A stretch of DNA of 49,929 nucleotides from Bradyrhizobium sp. Its GTDB lineage: Bacteria > Pseudomonadota > Alphaproteobacteria > Rhizobiales > Xanthobacteraceae. The notes beneath the pieces are model-generated. The model ran no database searches, was not told where the DNA came from, and worked only from the letters and a program-made list of their open reading frames with translations. Below, in pieces: positions 1-8,950 of the stretch; positions within the stretch are counted from its first letter, which is position 1, and each line of letters begins with the position of its first letter. The DNA lies in contig NZ_JAUYQU010000325.1 of assembly GCF_030697065.1 (NCBI RefSeq), forward strand, positions 1 to 49,929, read 5' to 3'. Position numbers and translations under genes: made by a program.

Positions 1-541
1 GGGGAATGCCGGGTGATTCCGGTGTGACCTGACAACACGTGTGCATCTACCACTACCCATAGCACACGTGGCTATCGGGCGCATCGGGCGCCCGGCATTC
101 CCTGCGCCCTTGATTTGAAGAGGGCGGGAATTCAAACGCAAACCTCGGGCGAAACGCGCCGCGAGATTGCAAAAGTGTGTCTGCGAGCTTGATCCCGCTT
201 GTCGTCCCTGCGAACCCCGGACCTGTACGCCGCGACCCGTCTTCCGGCACGGAGGCAGACACCTTGGGCAACAACGACGCCCAGGATATTATGTCCCTGC
301 GTTCGCCGGACGACATTGATCTGCCGATCGAGGCACCGGCGGTGCGGCCGTGACAGACAAATTACAGATATTGATTCGCGTGGGGCCGGACTCGTTACAC
401 ATTGTCGTGACAAGCCGTTTCGACCGATTCCAATCCAGTCATCATAAAAACCGTTTCAATCGAAATCCCGACTCATTGTGGTCGCACCCCGTTCATGCTG
501 GCTCCGTAAGACACGCGCGCACGCAACGCATCGAGGCAGCC
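1..541. other. Gene-free stretch at left edge
   Basis: No convincing coding sequence lies here. Short open frames on both strands have poor composition and no ribosome binding site. It contains the degenerate palindromic repeat at 201-314 listed separately. A GTG at 350 would extend the next gene by 64 residues, but that extension looks non-coding. Confidence 0.5.
201..314. repeat. Degenerate palindromic intergenic repeat, about 114 bp
   Basis: The two ends are related inverted copies. The left end begins GTCGTCCCTGCGAAC, and the reverse complement of the right end begins GTCGTCCGGCGAACGC. The ends and the interior (accttgggcaacaacgac) resemble a dispersed repeat family that I recall from Bradyrhizobium intergenic regions. 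This copy is decayed, with several mismatches between the arms. Confidence 0.5.
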
Positions 542-763
542 ATGAACACCGAATTCGACTGCGACCTGACACGGGATCAATGGGAGGCACTGAAGGCGCT
601 TCGGCTGCCCGCCGCTGAACGTCGGATCAGGGATCGCCTGGTTGTCGAGAGCCTGATCGCGCTTCAACTGGCTGCCGTGACCGGCGACGGTCCCGCCATT
701 ACGGCGAAAGGACGCAGCGTGCTGCTGCGCGGTTCGCCGCAGCTATGGGATCTCGCAGCCTGA
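542..763 (+). CDS. Small hypothetical protein (73 aa)
   Basis: I do not recognise this 73-residue protein. It starts at an ATG preceded by GAGGCAGCC, a reasonable ribosome binding site, and ends at TGA. The sequence is charged and probably helical, with no signal peptide or membrane segment. Its middle (LVVESLIALQ) and end (TAKGRSVL) resemble the kind of small protein with a winged-helix-like tail that is common as lineage-specific hypotheticals in Bradyrhizobium. The longer frame from GTG 350 was not chosen because its extra residues look random. It stands alone, separated from the ABC operon by 172 bp that hold that operon's promoter. Confidence 0.55.
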   Translation: MNTEFDCDLTRDQWEALKALRLPAAERRIRDRLVVESLIALQLAAVTGDGPAITAKGRSVLLRGSPQLWDLAA

Positions 764-864
764 CCCGACAGAACAGTTGTGGAGAACCCGCTGCCATCAG
801 GTTCAGTAACGGGTTGCATGGAAACCCCTCAGCCATCGCCGGCCGACCCGCCCCTTCCCCCAAT

Positions 865-892
865 TTGACATGTTATAACATTTGGATAATGT
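865..892 (+). promoter_or_regulatory. Putative sigma70 promoter with GntR-type operator
   Basis: TTGACA (865-870), a 16-bp spacer and TAATGT (887-892) form a plausible promoter upstream of the ABC importer operon. Overlapping the -35 and spacer is the perfect palindrome ATGTTATAACAT (870-881). Its GTTATAAC core fits sites of HutC-type GntR regulators. The GntR/UTRA gene at 5158 closes the same operon and is the obvious candidate to bind here, so substrate-relieved autorepression is inferred. Confidence 0.55.
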
Positions 893-935
893 CCTAACTT
901 AACCGGCAAAAAGCCGGGCCAGGGAGGACGAGGAA

Positions 936-2330
936 ATGAAGGCATTTACCCCGACGCGACGTACATTCCTGAAAACCGGCACGGCCGCTGCGGCCCTGAT
1001 CGGTATCGGGCCGGCGGTGCTGCGGCAGGCCGCCGCCCAGGACGCCGATCTCGCACCGTACAAATCCGCCAAGATCGACTGGCAGCAGACCTCGGGCGAA
1101 ACCATCACGGTCGCCGTCATTCCGGCGAGCTATTTCGAAAACCTGATTTCGCTGGCGCCGCAGTTCAAGGCGCTGACGGGCATCGATGTCCGCTTCGAGA
1201 AAATTCCGCCGGCTCAGATCCGGCAGAAGAGCGTGATCGATCTCACCTCGAAGACCGGCACCTACGCCACCCACGCCGCCGATCCGATGTATTATTCGCT
1301 TTACGCCGCGAACAAATGGGTCGAGCCGCTCGACAGTTACCTCGCCGACAAATCGCTGACCGACGCCGACTGGTTCAAGTTCGACGACATCATTCCGGCA
1401 TGGCGCGCCGCCGACAGCGTCGACGGAAAACTGTATGGCGTGCCCTATGACGGCGAAGTCACCATTCAGGTTTACCGCAAGGACCTGTTCGACGCCAAGG
1501 GCCTGAAGCCGGCCGACGATCTCGAAACCTTCGTCAAGAACGCCGCGGCGCTGAATTCGCCGAACGACCGCATCTGGGGCACCGCGCTGCGCGGCGTCGC
1601 CGGCGCCGGCCAGAACATGTACATCTATCCCTCGATCTTCCGCGAATTCGGCGGCGAATGGTTCAAGGGCGGCAAGCTCACCGTCAACGGCCCGGAGGCC
1701 GAGGCGGCGCTGGCCTGGTATGTCGACGTGATGAAAAAATACGCGCCGACGGCGGCGGCCAACTGGAATTGGCCCGATATCGCCGACGCCTTCTCGCAAG
1801 GCACCGTCGCCTCCTATATCGACGCGCATTCGTCGGCGTCGGTCATCAACAATCCCGAAAAATCCAAGATCATCGGCAAGGTGGGCTATGCGCGCTGGCC
1901 GAAGGGACCCACAGGCAAACGTGTAAGCTCGATCTGGAACTGGGGCTTCCCGATCAACGCCGCGCAGAGCGAGAAGAAAAAGAAGGCGACCTGGCTGTTC
2001 ATCCAGTGGGCCGCCAGCGCGGAAACCCAGGCCCGCACCGCGCATCGTTTTGCCGGCCCGGCGAAGCGCTCCGGCGTCAACCGCAGTTCGATCTGGAAGG
2101 ATCCGGAATACGTGAAGCTGATGAACGGCTTTGGTGACAATTTCGTCGAGGCCACGATGGCGACGCTGCAGGGCGACACCGACGTCGACTGGCGTCCGCG
2201 GGTACCGCAATGGCCCGCGATCGGCGATACCATGGCGACCGCGATCCAGTCCGCGCTGTCGGGCCAGGCCACCATCAAGGCAGCCCTCGACGACGCCCAG
2301 CGCCGCGTCGAACCGATGATGCGCGGCTGA
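936..2330 (+). CDS. Carbohydrate ABC transporter substrate-binding protein
   Basis: This 464-residue extracellular solute-binding protein belongs to the SBP_bac_1 (sugar/glycerol-3-phosphate) group. The N-terminus carries a twin-arginine signal (RRTFLK at about residues 8-13) followed by an Ala-rich hydrophobic stretch ending AAAQD, so export is probably by Tat and the protein is periplasmic. The length is typical. AGGGAGGACGAGGAA upstream of the ATG is a strong ribosome binding site. It heads a run of two permeases, an ATPase and a GntR regulator. A sulfatase and its activator lie downstream, so a sulfated sugar or sulfate ester is a possible ligand, but that is inference and the substrate is not visible in the sequence. 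Confidence 0.9.
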   Translation: MKAFTPTRRTFLKTGTAAAALIGIGPAVLRQAAAQDADLAPYKSAKIDWQQTSGETITVAVIPASYFENLISLAPQFKALTGIDVRFEKIPPAQIRQKSVIDLTSKTGTYATHAADPMYYSLYAANKWVEPLDSYLADKSLTDADWFKFDDIIPAWRAADSVDGKLYGVPYDGEVTIQVYRKDLFDAKGLKPADDLETFVKNAAALNSPNDRIWGTALRGVAGAGQNMYIYPSIFREFGGEWFKGGKLTVNGPEAEAALAWYVDVMKKYAPTAAANWNWPDIADAFSQGTVASYIDAHSSASVINNPEKSKIIGKVGYARWPKGPTGKRVSSIWNWGFPINAAQSEKKKKATWLFIQWAASAETQARTAHRFAGPAKRSGVNRSSIWKDPEYVKLMNGFGDNFVEATMATLQGDTDVDWRPRVPQWPAIGDTMATAIQSALSGQATIKAALDDAQRRVEPMMRG

Positions 2331-2331
2331 G

Positions 2332-3273
2332 TTGGCGAAGCCGGCGACGATAGCGATGCAGGACCACGCGGCCGCGATTTCCCACTCGGGCGATCTCGGC
2401 CGCGTGCTGGCGCGGCGCGAACGCCGGTTCGCGGCAGCGCTGCTGGCGCCGGCGTTCGTGGCGTTGCTGGCAACCACAACGTTCCCGCTCCTGTTCCTGA
2501 TCGGCACCAGCACGTTCCGGATGGATCTGGCGATGCCGTTTGCGGATGGCTTTGTCGGACTGGAAAACTACCGAACGCTGCTGGCCGACGACCGGTTCTG
2601 GTCCTCGCTGCTGATTAGTCTGGTCTACACTGCCTCCACCGTTGTGCTGCAGGTCGCGCTCGGTCTGGCGCTGGCCCTGCTGGTGATGGACATGAAGCGC
2701 GGCCAGGGCTGGTTCCGCGTCATTGCGATCCTGCCGGTGGTGCTGTCGCCTGCCGTGGTCGGCATGATCTGGCGCACCTTCATGCTGGCTCCGGAATTCG
2801 GCATTGTCGATTACCTCGCCATCAATGCCGGGCTCGGCAGCAAGAACTGGCTAGGCGATCCCACGCTTGCAATGGTGTCGGTCATCATCATCCATACATG
2901 GCAATGGACTCCTTTCGCCTTCATGGTGCTGCTGGCGAGCCTCGCCTCGCTGCCGGAGGATATCTACGAAGCCGCTCGGCTCGACCGCGCCAGCGCCTGG
3001 CAGCGTTTCCGCCGTATCACCCTGCCCTTGCTGCGGCCCGCGATCGTGATGGTGGTGATCATGCGCACCATGGTGGCGCTGACGGCATTCGCCGCGATCT
3101 TCACCGTCACCGGCGGCGGTCCGGGGACCGCGACCGAGATCCTCAATCTCTACGCCTACCGCAAGTCCTTCACCGAACTGTCGATCGGCTACGGCTCGGC
3201 GCTGGCGGTGGCGCTGCTGGTGGTGACCATTCTGATCTCGGGCGTGTTGTTCGCGCTGCGGAGAGCGAAATGA
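2332..3273 (+). CDS. Sugar ABC transporter permease (MalF/UgpA type)
   Basis: An inner-membrane permease of the MalF/UgpA family, 313 residues with about six hydrophobic segments. The cytoplasmic EAA loop that contacts the ATPase is seen as EAARLDRASAWQRF followed by ITLPLL; the usual Gly after EAA-3x-D is Ala here. The start is a TTG one base after the binding-protein stop. ATG 2356 would shorten the protein by 8 residues and is equally possible. It overlaps the next permease gene by 4 bases (ATGA), which indicates translational coupling. Confidence 0.9.
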   Translation: MAKPATIAMQDHAAAISHSGDLGRVLARRERRFAAALLAPAFVALLATTTFPLLFLIGTSTFRMDLAMPFADGFVGLENYRTLLADDRFWSSLLISLVYTASTVVLQVALGLALALLVMDMKRGQGWFRVIAILPVVLSPAVVGMIWRTFMLAPEFGIVDYLAINAGLGSKNWLGDPTLAMVSVIIIHTWQWTPFAFMVLLASLASLPEDIYEAARLDRASAWQRFRRITLPLLRPAIVMVVIMRTMVALTAFAAIFTVTGGGPGTATEILNLYAYRKSFTELSIGYGSALAVALLVVTILISGVLFALRRAK

Positions 3274-4109
3274 TCGTCCGGCGTATTCGCCTCGTCGCGG
3301 TGCTCGCGATCACGCTGCTGTTCCTGCTGGCGTGGGTTTTCCCGATTGTCTGGAGCGTGCTGAATTCGCTGAAAACCGACTCCGACGTGCTGGCCTACCC
3401 GCCGAAACTGTTCTTCACGCCGACGCTGGAGCCCTATCGCGACGTGCTGTTCGGCTCGGCGTCGATCCTGCCGAACCTCGTCTCCAGTTTTGTCATTGCG
3501 ATCGGCACGACCGTCATCACCATGCTGATGGCGGTGCCCGCGGCCTATGCGCTAGCGCGGCTACGGTTTCGCGGCAAGAAATTCGCGGGTTTCTATGTGT
3601 TGGCGACGCAAATGCTGCCGCCGGTCGGCATCATCATCCCCTATTTCCTGATCCTGCGGAACATCGGCTGGATCGACACTTACCAGGGCATCATCCTGAT
3701 CTACCTGTCGTTCTCGCTGCCGTTCGCGATCTGGCTGCTGGTGTCCTATTTCGAGGATATTCCGTTCGAGATGGAGGAAGCCGCCTATCTCGACGGCGCC
3801 AGCCGGATGAAGACGCTGTGGCGCATCATCATCCCGCAGGTGCGCGGCGGCATCGCGGTAACGGTCGTGTTCGTGTTCCTCAACGCCTGGAACGAATTCC
3901 TGTTCGCGGTCGTGCTCAGCGGCAATACGGTGCGGCCGGTGACGGTCGCGATGTTCAATTTCATCTCGGTCGAACAGACGCTGTGGGCCAAGCTTGCGGC
4001 CGTCTCGGTGCTGGCGATGCTGCCGGTCGTCATCCTCGGCATCGTCGCCCAGAAGAATATCGTCAAGGGCCTCACCGTCGGCGCGGTCAAGGGCGGAGGG
4101 CGCCGATGA
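3270..4109 (+). CDS. Sugar ABC transporter permease (MalG/UgpE type)
   Basis: The second inner-membrane permease, 279 residues, MalG/UgpE type. A first membrane helix (about 8-28) is followed by a periplasmic segment and five more helices. The EAA loop is canonical: EEAAYLDGASRMKTLWRIIIP. The ATG overlaps the preceding stop (ATGA), and its own stop overlaps the ATPase start in the same way, so the operon is tightly coupled. It is the partner of the MalF-type subunit in a heterodimeric importer. Confidence 0.9.
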   Translation: MIVRRIRLVAVLAITLLFLLAWVFPIVWSVLNSLKTDSDVLAYPPKLFFTPTLEPYRDVLFGSASILPNLVSSFVIAIGTTVITMLMAVPAAYALARLRFRGKKFAGFYVLATQMLPPVGIIIPYFLILRNIGWIDTYQGIILIYLSFSLPFAIWLLVSYFEDIPFEMEEAAYLDGASRMKTLWRIIIPQVRGGIAVTVVFVFLNAWNEFLFAVVLSGNTVRPVTVAMFNFISVEQTLWAKLAAVSVLAMLPVVILGIVAQKNIVKGLTVGAVKGGGRR

Positions 4110-5158
4110 GCGGTCGCGGTCAGGTGCGTTTCGAAGATATCGTCAAGATGCATGGCGAGTTCGCAGCCCTGAAGGGCGTGACCTTCGATATCGAGCCCGG
4201 TGAATTCTTCGCGCTGTTGGGGCCATCCGGCTCCGGCAAGAGCACCACCTTGCGGATCCTCGCAGGCCTCGATGCGCCGAGCGCCGGCCGGGTTTTCATC
4301 GACGGCCAGGACATCACCGCAGCGGATGCACGCGACCGCGACATCGCCATGGTATTCCAGAGCTACGCGCTCTATCCGCACATGACGGTGTATGAGAACA
4401 TCGCTTTTCCGCTGGAAATGGCCAAAATGCCGAAAGCCGAGATCGTCCCGGCGGTGCAGGAGGCCGCGCGAAAGGTCGCGATCGAGCATCTGCTGCAACG
4501 CAAGCCCGGCCAGTTGTCTGGCGGCCAGCAGCAGCGCTGCGCGCTGGCCCGCGCCATCGTCCGCAAGGCACGGCTGTTCCTGCTCGACGAACCGCTGTCC
4601 AATCTCGACGCCAAGCTGCGGCTGGAAACCCGCACCGAGTTGAAGAAGCTGCAGCGCTCGCTCGGCGTCACGGCGGTCTACGTCACCCACGACCAGGAAG
4701 AGGCGATGACGCTGGCCGATCGCATGGCGGTGTTCATGGCCGGCGAAATCCAGCAGATCGGCCGGCCTGCCGACGTGTTCGCCAGGCCGAACTCGATCGA
4801 TGTCGCCGCCTTCATCGGCAGCCCCCCGATGAACCTGATCCCGGCGCGTTACAGGGGCGGCTACGTCGAGATCGCGGGCCACCGCCTCGAGACCAGCCTG
4901 AAGGAAGCCGGCGAGCGCGATGTCGTCGTCGGCATCCGTCCCGGCGCGGTCCGGATCGTCACCGACGGCATTCCGGCCGTGGTCGACCTGGTCGAGGACC
5001 TCGGCGACACCGCCATCCTCGATCTCGATTGCTCCGGCATCTCGATTCGGGCGCGCGTCAGCGACGGCAACGTGCCGCGCGAGGGCGCCGCGTTGTCGAT
5101 CACCGCCCGAGCGGCCGATATCCACGTGTTCGACGCAACCACCCGCAGGCGGCTGTAA
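4106..5158 (+). CDS. Sugar ABC transporter ATP-binding protein (UgpC/MalK type)
   Basis: The ATPase of the importer, 350 residues. Walker A GPSGSGKST, Q-loop VFQSYALYPHM, signature LSGGQQQR, Walker B LFLLDEP and the switch His in YVTHDQEE are all present. A C-terminal TOBE/OB region from about residue 240 (SPPMNLIPAR onward) identifies the MalK/UgpC class. It overlaps the permease upstream by 4 bases and its stop overlaps the GntR start (TAATG). All catalytic elements are intact. Confidence 0.93.
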   Translation: MSGRGQVRFEDIVKMHGEFAALKGVTFDIEPGEFFALLGPSGSGKSTTLRILAGLDAPSAGRVFIDGQDITAADARDRDIAMVFQSYALYPHMTVYENIAFPLEMAKMPKAEIVPAVQEAARKVAIEHLLQRKPGQLSGGQQQRCALARAIVRKARLFLLDEPLSNLDAKLRLETRTELKKLQRSLGVTAVYVTHDQEEAMTLADRMAVFMAGEIQQIGRPADVFARPNSIDVAAFIGSPPMNLIPARYRGGYVEIAGHRLETSLKEAGERDVVVGIRPGAVRIVTDGIPAVVDLVEDLGDTAILDLDCSGISIRARVSDGNVPREGAALSITARAADIHVFDATTRRRL

Positions 5159-5952
5159 TGACCGCAGCTGCACGTTTGCGCTACCGAAAAGGCATCGCTG
5201 ACAGCATGAGCAATCCTGGGGAGCCGGAAGAAGCCAGTTCCATGCCGCTGCACATTCAGGTCCGCGAAACCATCCGCCGCCAGGTCAAGGTCGGCGAGTT
5301 GATCGACAAGACCGGCCGGCTGATGACGGAAGCCGAACTCGGCAAGCATTTTGGCGTCAGCCGGATCACCATCCGCAACGCCATCAAGCCGCTGGTTGAC
5401 GAGGGCATGTTCGAACGCGAGCGCGGCCGCGGCACCTTCCTGCGGACCAACCAGCCGGAAAACTGGGTCGGTCGGCTGATGGGGTTTTCGGAAACCATCA
5501 AGGACGCCGGCTACCAGCCCGGCGCCAAGGTGCTGCTGCAGGGCATGACCAACCGGCACGATGCCAATGTCCGCAAGCAGCTGCGCGAACGCGCGGTGTG
5601 GCAGCTCAAACGCGTCCGCTTCGCCGACGACATTCCGATCGCCATCGAGCACGCGTTCTATCCGCCCGACATCGGGCTGGAACTCGACAAGCGCGACCTC
5701 ACCTCGATCGTGATGTATCGGGTCTTTGAGAGCGAACTCGGATTCGAGATCAAGGAAGCGACCCAGACCATCAGCGCCTCGCTCGCCGACGCCACCAGCG
5801 CCGAGCTGCTCGGAATCAAGGCCGGCAGCCCGCTGCTGTCGATCGAGCGACTTACCGTCAACACCGACGGCCGGCCACTGGAGTTGCTGCGCTCGGTCTA
5901 TCTGCCCGGTTATTTCCAGCTCAGCATCAACCTGACGCGGCGTCACCCCTGA
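5158..5952 (+). CDS. GntR-family regulator with UTRA domain
   Basis: A transcription factor of the HutC subfamily, 264 residues. Residues about 26-95 form the GntR winged helix-turn-helix (PLHIQVRETIRRQV, FGVSRITIRNAI, ERGRGTFL). Residues about 105-260 form the UTRA ligand-binding domain. The start chosen overlaps the ATPase stop. An internal ATG at 5206 would remove 16 residues and is a credible alternative. As the last gene of the importer operon it is the probable local regulator, acting on the palindrome at 870-881 in response to an imported or derived metabolite. Confidence 0.85.
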   Translation: MTAAARLRYRKGIADSMSNPGEPEEASSMPLHIQVRETIRRQVKVGELIDKTGRLMTEAELGKHFGVSRITIRNAIKPLVDEGMFERERGRGTFLRTNQPENWVGRLMGFSETIKDAGYQPGAKVLLQGMTNRHDANVRKQLRERAVWQLKRVRFADDIPIAIEHAFYPPDIGLELDKRDLTSIVMYRVFESELGFEIKEATQTISASLADATSAELLGIKAGSPLLSIERLTVNTDGRPLELLRSVYLPGYFQLSINLTRRHP

Positions 5953-6003
5953 CACCGCAAATACCAGCACCAACTATGTGAGAAAGATGAGTCGCTTGCT
6001 GCC

Positions 6004-6110
6004 CATGCTTCGAGACGCTCGCGTCGCTCGCTCCTCGGCATGAGGTCGCGATGTTTCGACAGGTTTAATCTCATCCTGAGGAGGCCATGAAGTGGCCGTC
6101 TCGAAGGATG
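6004..6110. repeat. Paired inverted intergenic repeat elements
   Basis: Two copies of a dispersed palindromic element face each other. The first, 6004-6045, runs CATGCTTCGAGACG to CTCCTCGGCATGAGG. The second, 6070-6110, runs in the opposite sense, from CTCATCCTGAGGAG to CGTCTCGAAGGATG. I recognise the CTCATCCTGAGGAG / CGTCTCGAAGGATG family as very common between genes in Bradyrhizobium and Rhodopseudomonas. A GTG at 6092, in frame with the sulfatase, lies inside it and should not be taken as a start. Confidence 0.75.
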
Positions 6111-6163
6111 GGCAGCAATACCGATTTGTGATTCCAGGCCCTAGGATCAAGAAGGACCAAACC

Positions 6164-7807
6164 ATGGCAAATGGCGGCAAAGCGAACAGCCCCAACATCA
6201 TGATCATCCTCAACGATGACATGGGATTTTCCGACATCGGCTGTTACGGCGGCGAAATCGAAACGCCCAATCTGGATCGGCTGGCCGCCAACGGGCTGCG
6301 CTATTCGCAATTCTACAACACCGCCCGCTGCAGCCCGTCGCGCGCCTCGCTGCTGACAGGGCTGCATCCGCACCAGACAGGAGTCGGCATCCTCACCTAC
6401 AACAACGGGCCCGAGGGTTATGCCGGAAATCTGAACAAGAGCTGCGTTACTGTCGCCGAAGTGCTCAAGGCGAAGAACTACAAAACCTATCTGAGCGGCA
6501 AGTGGCATGTGTCCTCCAACCTGACCGAGCCCACCGATTCCTGGCCGCTGCAACGCGGCTTCGATTATTTCTTCGGTACCATCATCGGCGCCGGCAGCTT
6601 CTACCATCCGAACACGCTGACACGCGGCAACGACAATATCGAGCATGAAGCGGAGAACGATCCTGCCTTCTTCTATACCGATGCGATCAGCGACCAGGCG
6701 GTCGCCTATGTTCACCAGCACAAGCGGGACAATCCCGAGACGCCGTTCTTCCAATACGTCGCTTATACCGCGCCGCATTGGCCGCTGCACGCCCATGACG
6801 AAGACATCGCGAAATACAAGGGAAAGTTCGATGCGGGATGGGACACTTTGCGCGAGCGGCGGCTGCAAAAGCTGGTCGATGACGGCATCATCCACCCGAA
6901 CTGGAAGCTGACCGACCGCGACTCGACCCAGCCGCCGTGGACCGAAGCTGAAAATCGCGAATGGACACTGCGCTGCATGGAAGTCTATGCCGCCCAGATC
7001 GACCGCATGGACCAGGGCATCGGCCGTATCCTTGCTGCCCTTGAAGCCACCGGCCAGCTGGACAACACGCTGATCATTTTTCTGTCGGACAACGGCGCCT
7101 GCGCCGAGGATATTCCCGACGGCGTCACCGCGCGCGAACTGGTCGATCAACTGATGATCGCCAAGGCCAAGACCCGGGCCGGCAAGCCGGTGCGCTTCGG
7201 CAACGATCCCAAGCTGATGCCCGGCGGCGAAGACACCTATCAAAGCTACGGCACCGCCTGGGCCAATTTGTCGAATTCGCCGTTCCGGCTCTACAAGCAC
7301 TGGATCCACGAGGGCGGCATCGCGACGCCCTTCATCGTGCACTGGCCGCACGGCATTCAGGAGAAAGGCGGGTTGCGGCACAATCCGAGCCAGTTGACGG
7401 ACATCATGGCGACCATCGTCGACGTGACGGGCGCGGCCTATCCGAAGGAATACAACGGCAACCCGATCCTGCCCTGCGAAGGCGAAAGCCTGGTACCGTC
7501 CTTCGCGGCGGCCTATGGCGGCCGCGGACCGTTGTTCTGGGAGCATGAAGGCAACGCGGCGGTTCGCACCGGCAAATGGAAACTGGTGCGAAAATATCCC
7601 GGCCCATGGGAACTCTACGACATGGAGGCCGACCGCACCGAGATGCACGACATTGCCGGGCAGCATCCGGAACGCGTCCGCGCCATGAGCGAGCAATACG
7701 CCGCCTGGGCCAAGCGATGCGGTGTAATCCCGCGCGAAAAGATCCTGGAGCTGATGAAGGCGGAGGGCGGCACGGCGTTCTGGGAAGAGGAACGACAGCC
7801 GACGTGA
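6164..7807 (+). CDS. Arylsulfatase, Cys-type (formylglycine-dependent)
   Basis: A sulfatase of the alkaline-phosphatase superfamily, 547 residues, that hydrolyses sulfate esters. The modification motif C-S-P-S-R (Cys about 56) is the Cys-type sequence whose Cys is converted to formylglycine. The metal-binding NDDMG near residue 17 and SDNG near residue 307 are present. There is no signal peptide, so the enzyme is probably cytoplasmic, resembling the cytosolic Pseudomonas arylsulfatase group. The ATG has AGAAGGA eight bases upstream. A longer frame from GTG 6092 begins inside a repeat and is rejected. The gene for its probable activating enzyme follows 63 bp downstream. Confidence 0.9.
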   Translation: MANGGKANSPNIMIILNDDMGFSDIGCYGGEIETPNLDRLAANGLRYSQFYNTARCSPSRASLLTGLHPHQTGVGILTYNNGPEGYAGNLNKSCVTVAEVLKAKNYKTYLSGKWHVSSNLTEPTDSWPLQRGFDYFFGTIIGAGSFYHPNTLTRGNDNIEHEAENDPAFFYTDAISDQAVAYVHQHKRDNPETPFFQYVAYTAPHWPLHAHDEDIAKYKGKFDAGWDTLRERRLQKLVDDGIIHPNWKLTDRDSTQPPWTEAENREWTLRCMEVYAAQIDRMDQGIGRILAALEATGQLDNTLIIFLSDNGACAEDIPDGVTARELVDQLMIAKAKTRAGKPVRFGNDPKLMPGGEDTYQSYGTAWANLSNSPFRLYKHWIHEGGIATPFIVHWPHGIQEKGGLRHNPSQLTDIMATIVDVTGAAYPKEYNGNPILPCEGESLVPSFAAAYGGRGPLFWEHEGNAAVRTGKWKLVRKYPGPWELYDMEADRTEMHDIAGQHPERVRAMSEQYAAWAKRCGVIPREKILELMKAEGGTAFWEEERQPT

Positions 7808-7814
7808 TCTGCTC

Positions 7815-7851
7815 CCCTCCCCCCACGCGCCCTTGCGCGTGGCGGGGAGGG
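7815..7851. repeat. GC-rich hairpin repeat, possible terminator
   Basis: A 16-17 base inverted repeat with a CCTT loop: left arm 7815-7830, right arm 7835-7851, with one extra base on the right. It follows the sulfatase stop by 7 bases. The CTCCCC...GCGCGTGG form is a frequent intergenic hairpin in this bacterial group. No T-run follows on the plus strand, so if it acts as a terminator it is a weak or processing-type one. Confidence 0.55.
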
Positions 7852-7870
7852 AAGAAGAACAGCGAAGACC

Positions 7871-8863
7871 GTGGAATGGAGCGCGATACCATTGGCCAAC
7901 AGTGCAGTTTCCTCCTGTTGCGGCACAATTCGCAAGTCTGACAACGGTCAGCTGACTGAAAACGATTCTGTCTCTGCGTCCGTCAGCCTCGAACCGAGCC
8001 CAACTCCCATCGCGCGCCGCTGGAGCATCCCGATCGGGGGCGCCTTCATCATGGGATCGGATGACCGACGCTTTCCCGCTGATGGCGAAGGCCCCCCGCG
8101 CTTGGTGACAGTCAGTGGGTTTGCCATCGCCTGCCACGCCGTCAGCAACATCCAGTTCGGCGATTTCGTTCGCGCCACCGGCTACACCACCGATGCAGAA
8201 CGATACGGCTGGAGTTTCGTGTTCCAGGGGTTGCTGCCTGACGAGACCAGGCGAGCGATCGACAAGCGTGTCGCCGAGACGCCTTGGTGGCTGCCGGTGC
8301 CGCATGCCTATTGGGCGCAGCCCGAGGGTCCGCCCAGCACCGTCCTCCACCGGCTCGATCATCCCGTGGTGCACGTGTCCTGGAATGACGCGAAGGCCTA
8401 TTGCAGGTGGTCCGGCACGCGACTGCCGAGCGAGGCGGAATGGGAGATCGCCGCGCGCGGCGGGCTCGAACGGGCCAGCTATCCGTGGGGCGATGAGCTG
8501 ACACCATCGGACGAACACCGCTGCAACATCTGGCAGGGCGATTTTCCCGATTGCAACACCGCGGACGACGGTCATATCGGCACTGCGCCGGTGCACGCCT
8601 TTCAACCGAACGGATATGGCCTGCACAACATGGCGGGCAATGTCTGGGAATGGTGCGAGGACTATTTCGCGCCGGACTATCACCGCATCACCGCCGCGGT
8701 GGATCCGCTGCAGACCGTGCCTGCCGTCAACCGCTCGCTTCGTGGCGGATCGTTCCTCTGCCACGAATCCTACTGCAACCGCTACCGCGTCGCGGCGCGC
8801 AGTTCGAACAGCCAGGACAGCGCTTCCAGCAACATCGGATTTCGCGTGGTGCGCAGCGCATAA
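7871..8863 (+). CDS. Formylglycine-generating enzyme (sulfatase activator)
   Basis: An FGE/SUMF1-family protein, 330 residues from GTG 7871. It oxidises the sulfatase CSPSR cysteine to formylglycine using copper and O2. The FGE-sulfatase core begins near residue 55 (IPIGGAFIMGS), continues through HPVVHVSWNDAKAYCRW and GNVWEWCEDY, and ends with RGGSFLCHESYCNRYR. That last stretch contains both active-site cysteines (about 297 and 302), which separate true FGEs from the many non-catalytic relatives. The first 50 residues look poorly conserved and no good ribosome binding site is seen, so the start is uncertain; TTG 7892 is another option. It is paired with the sulfatase immediately upstream. 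Confidence 0.87.
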   Translation: MEWSAIPLANSAVSSCCGTIRKSDNGQLTENDSVSASVSLEPSPTPIARRWSIPIGGAFIMGSDDRRFPADGEGPPRLVTVSGFAIACHAVSNIQFGDFVRATGYTTDAERYGWSFVFQGLLPDETRRAIDKRVAETPWWLPVPHAYWAQPEGPPSTVLHRLDHPVVHVSWNDAKAYCRWSGTRLPSEAEWEIAARGGLERASYPWGDELTPSDEHRCNIWQGDFPDCNTADDGHIGTAPVHAFQPNGYGLHNMAGNVWEWCEDYFAPDYHRITAAVDPLQTVPAVNRSLRGGSFLCHESYCNRYRVAARSSNSQDSASSNIGFRVVRSA

Positions 8864-8950
8864 CGGCTGTGCAGGTCGCGGCGCGGCCACCGCTTGTGGC
8901 GAACCCCACTGGCGCGCTAGCCTCTGTCAAAGAGACGCCGGGAGGACAGC

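Noticed and set aside
350..541. Upstream extension of the small gene at 542 from GTG 350
   Set aside because: Residues look random, there is no ribosome binding site at 350, and a good one precedes ATG 542.
894..2513. Minus-strand frame of 539 codons opposite the solute-binding protein
   Set aside because: GC-driven shadow; no motif, and the plus strand has a Tat signal and family features.
3785..5173. Minus-strand frame of 462 codons opposite the ABC ATPase
   Set aside because: Shadow of a gene with complete Walker, signature and switch motifs on the plus strand.
6071..8890. Very long open frame on the minus strand opposite the sulfatase and FGE genes
   Set aside because: Antisense shadow caused by high GC; the plus strand encodes two clear enzymes with catalytic motifs, and the minus frame has no recognisable family.
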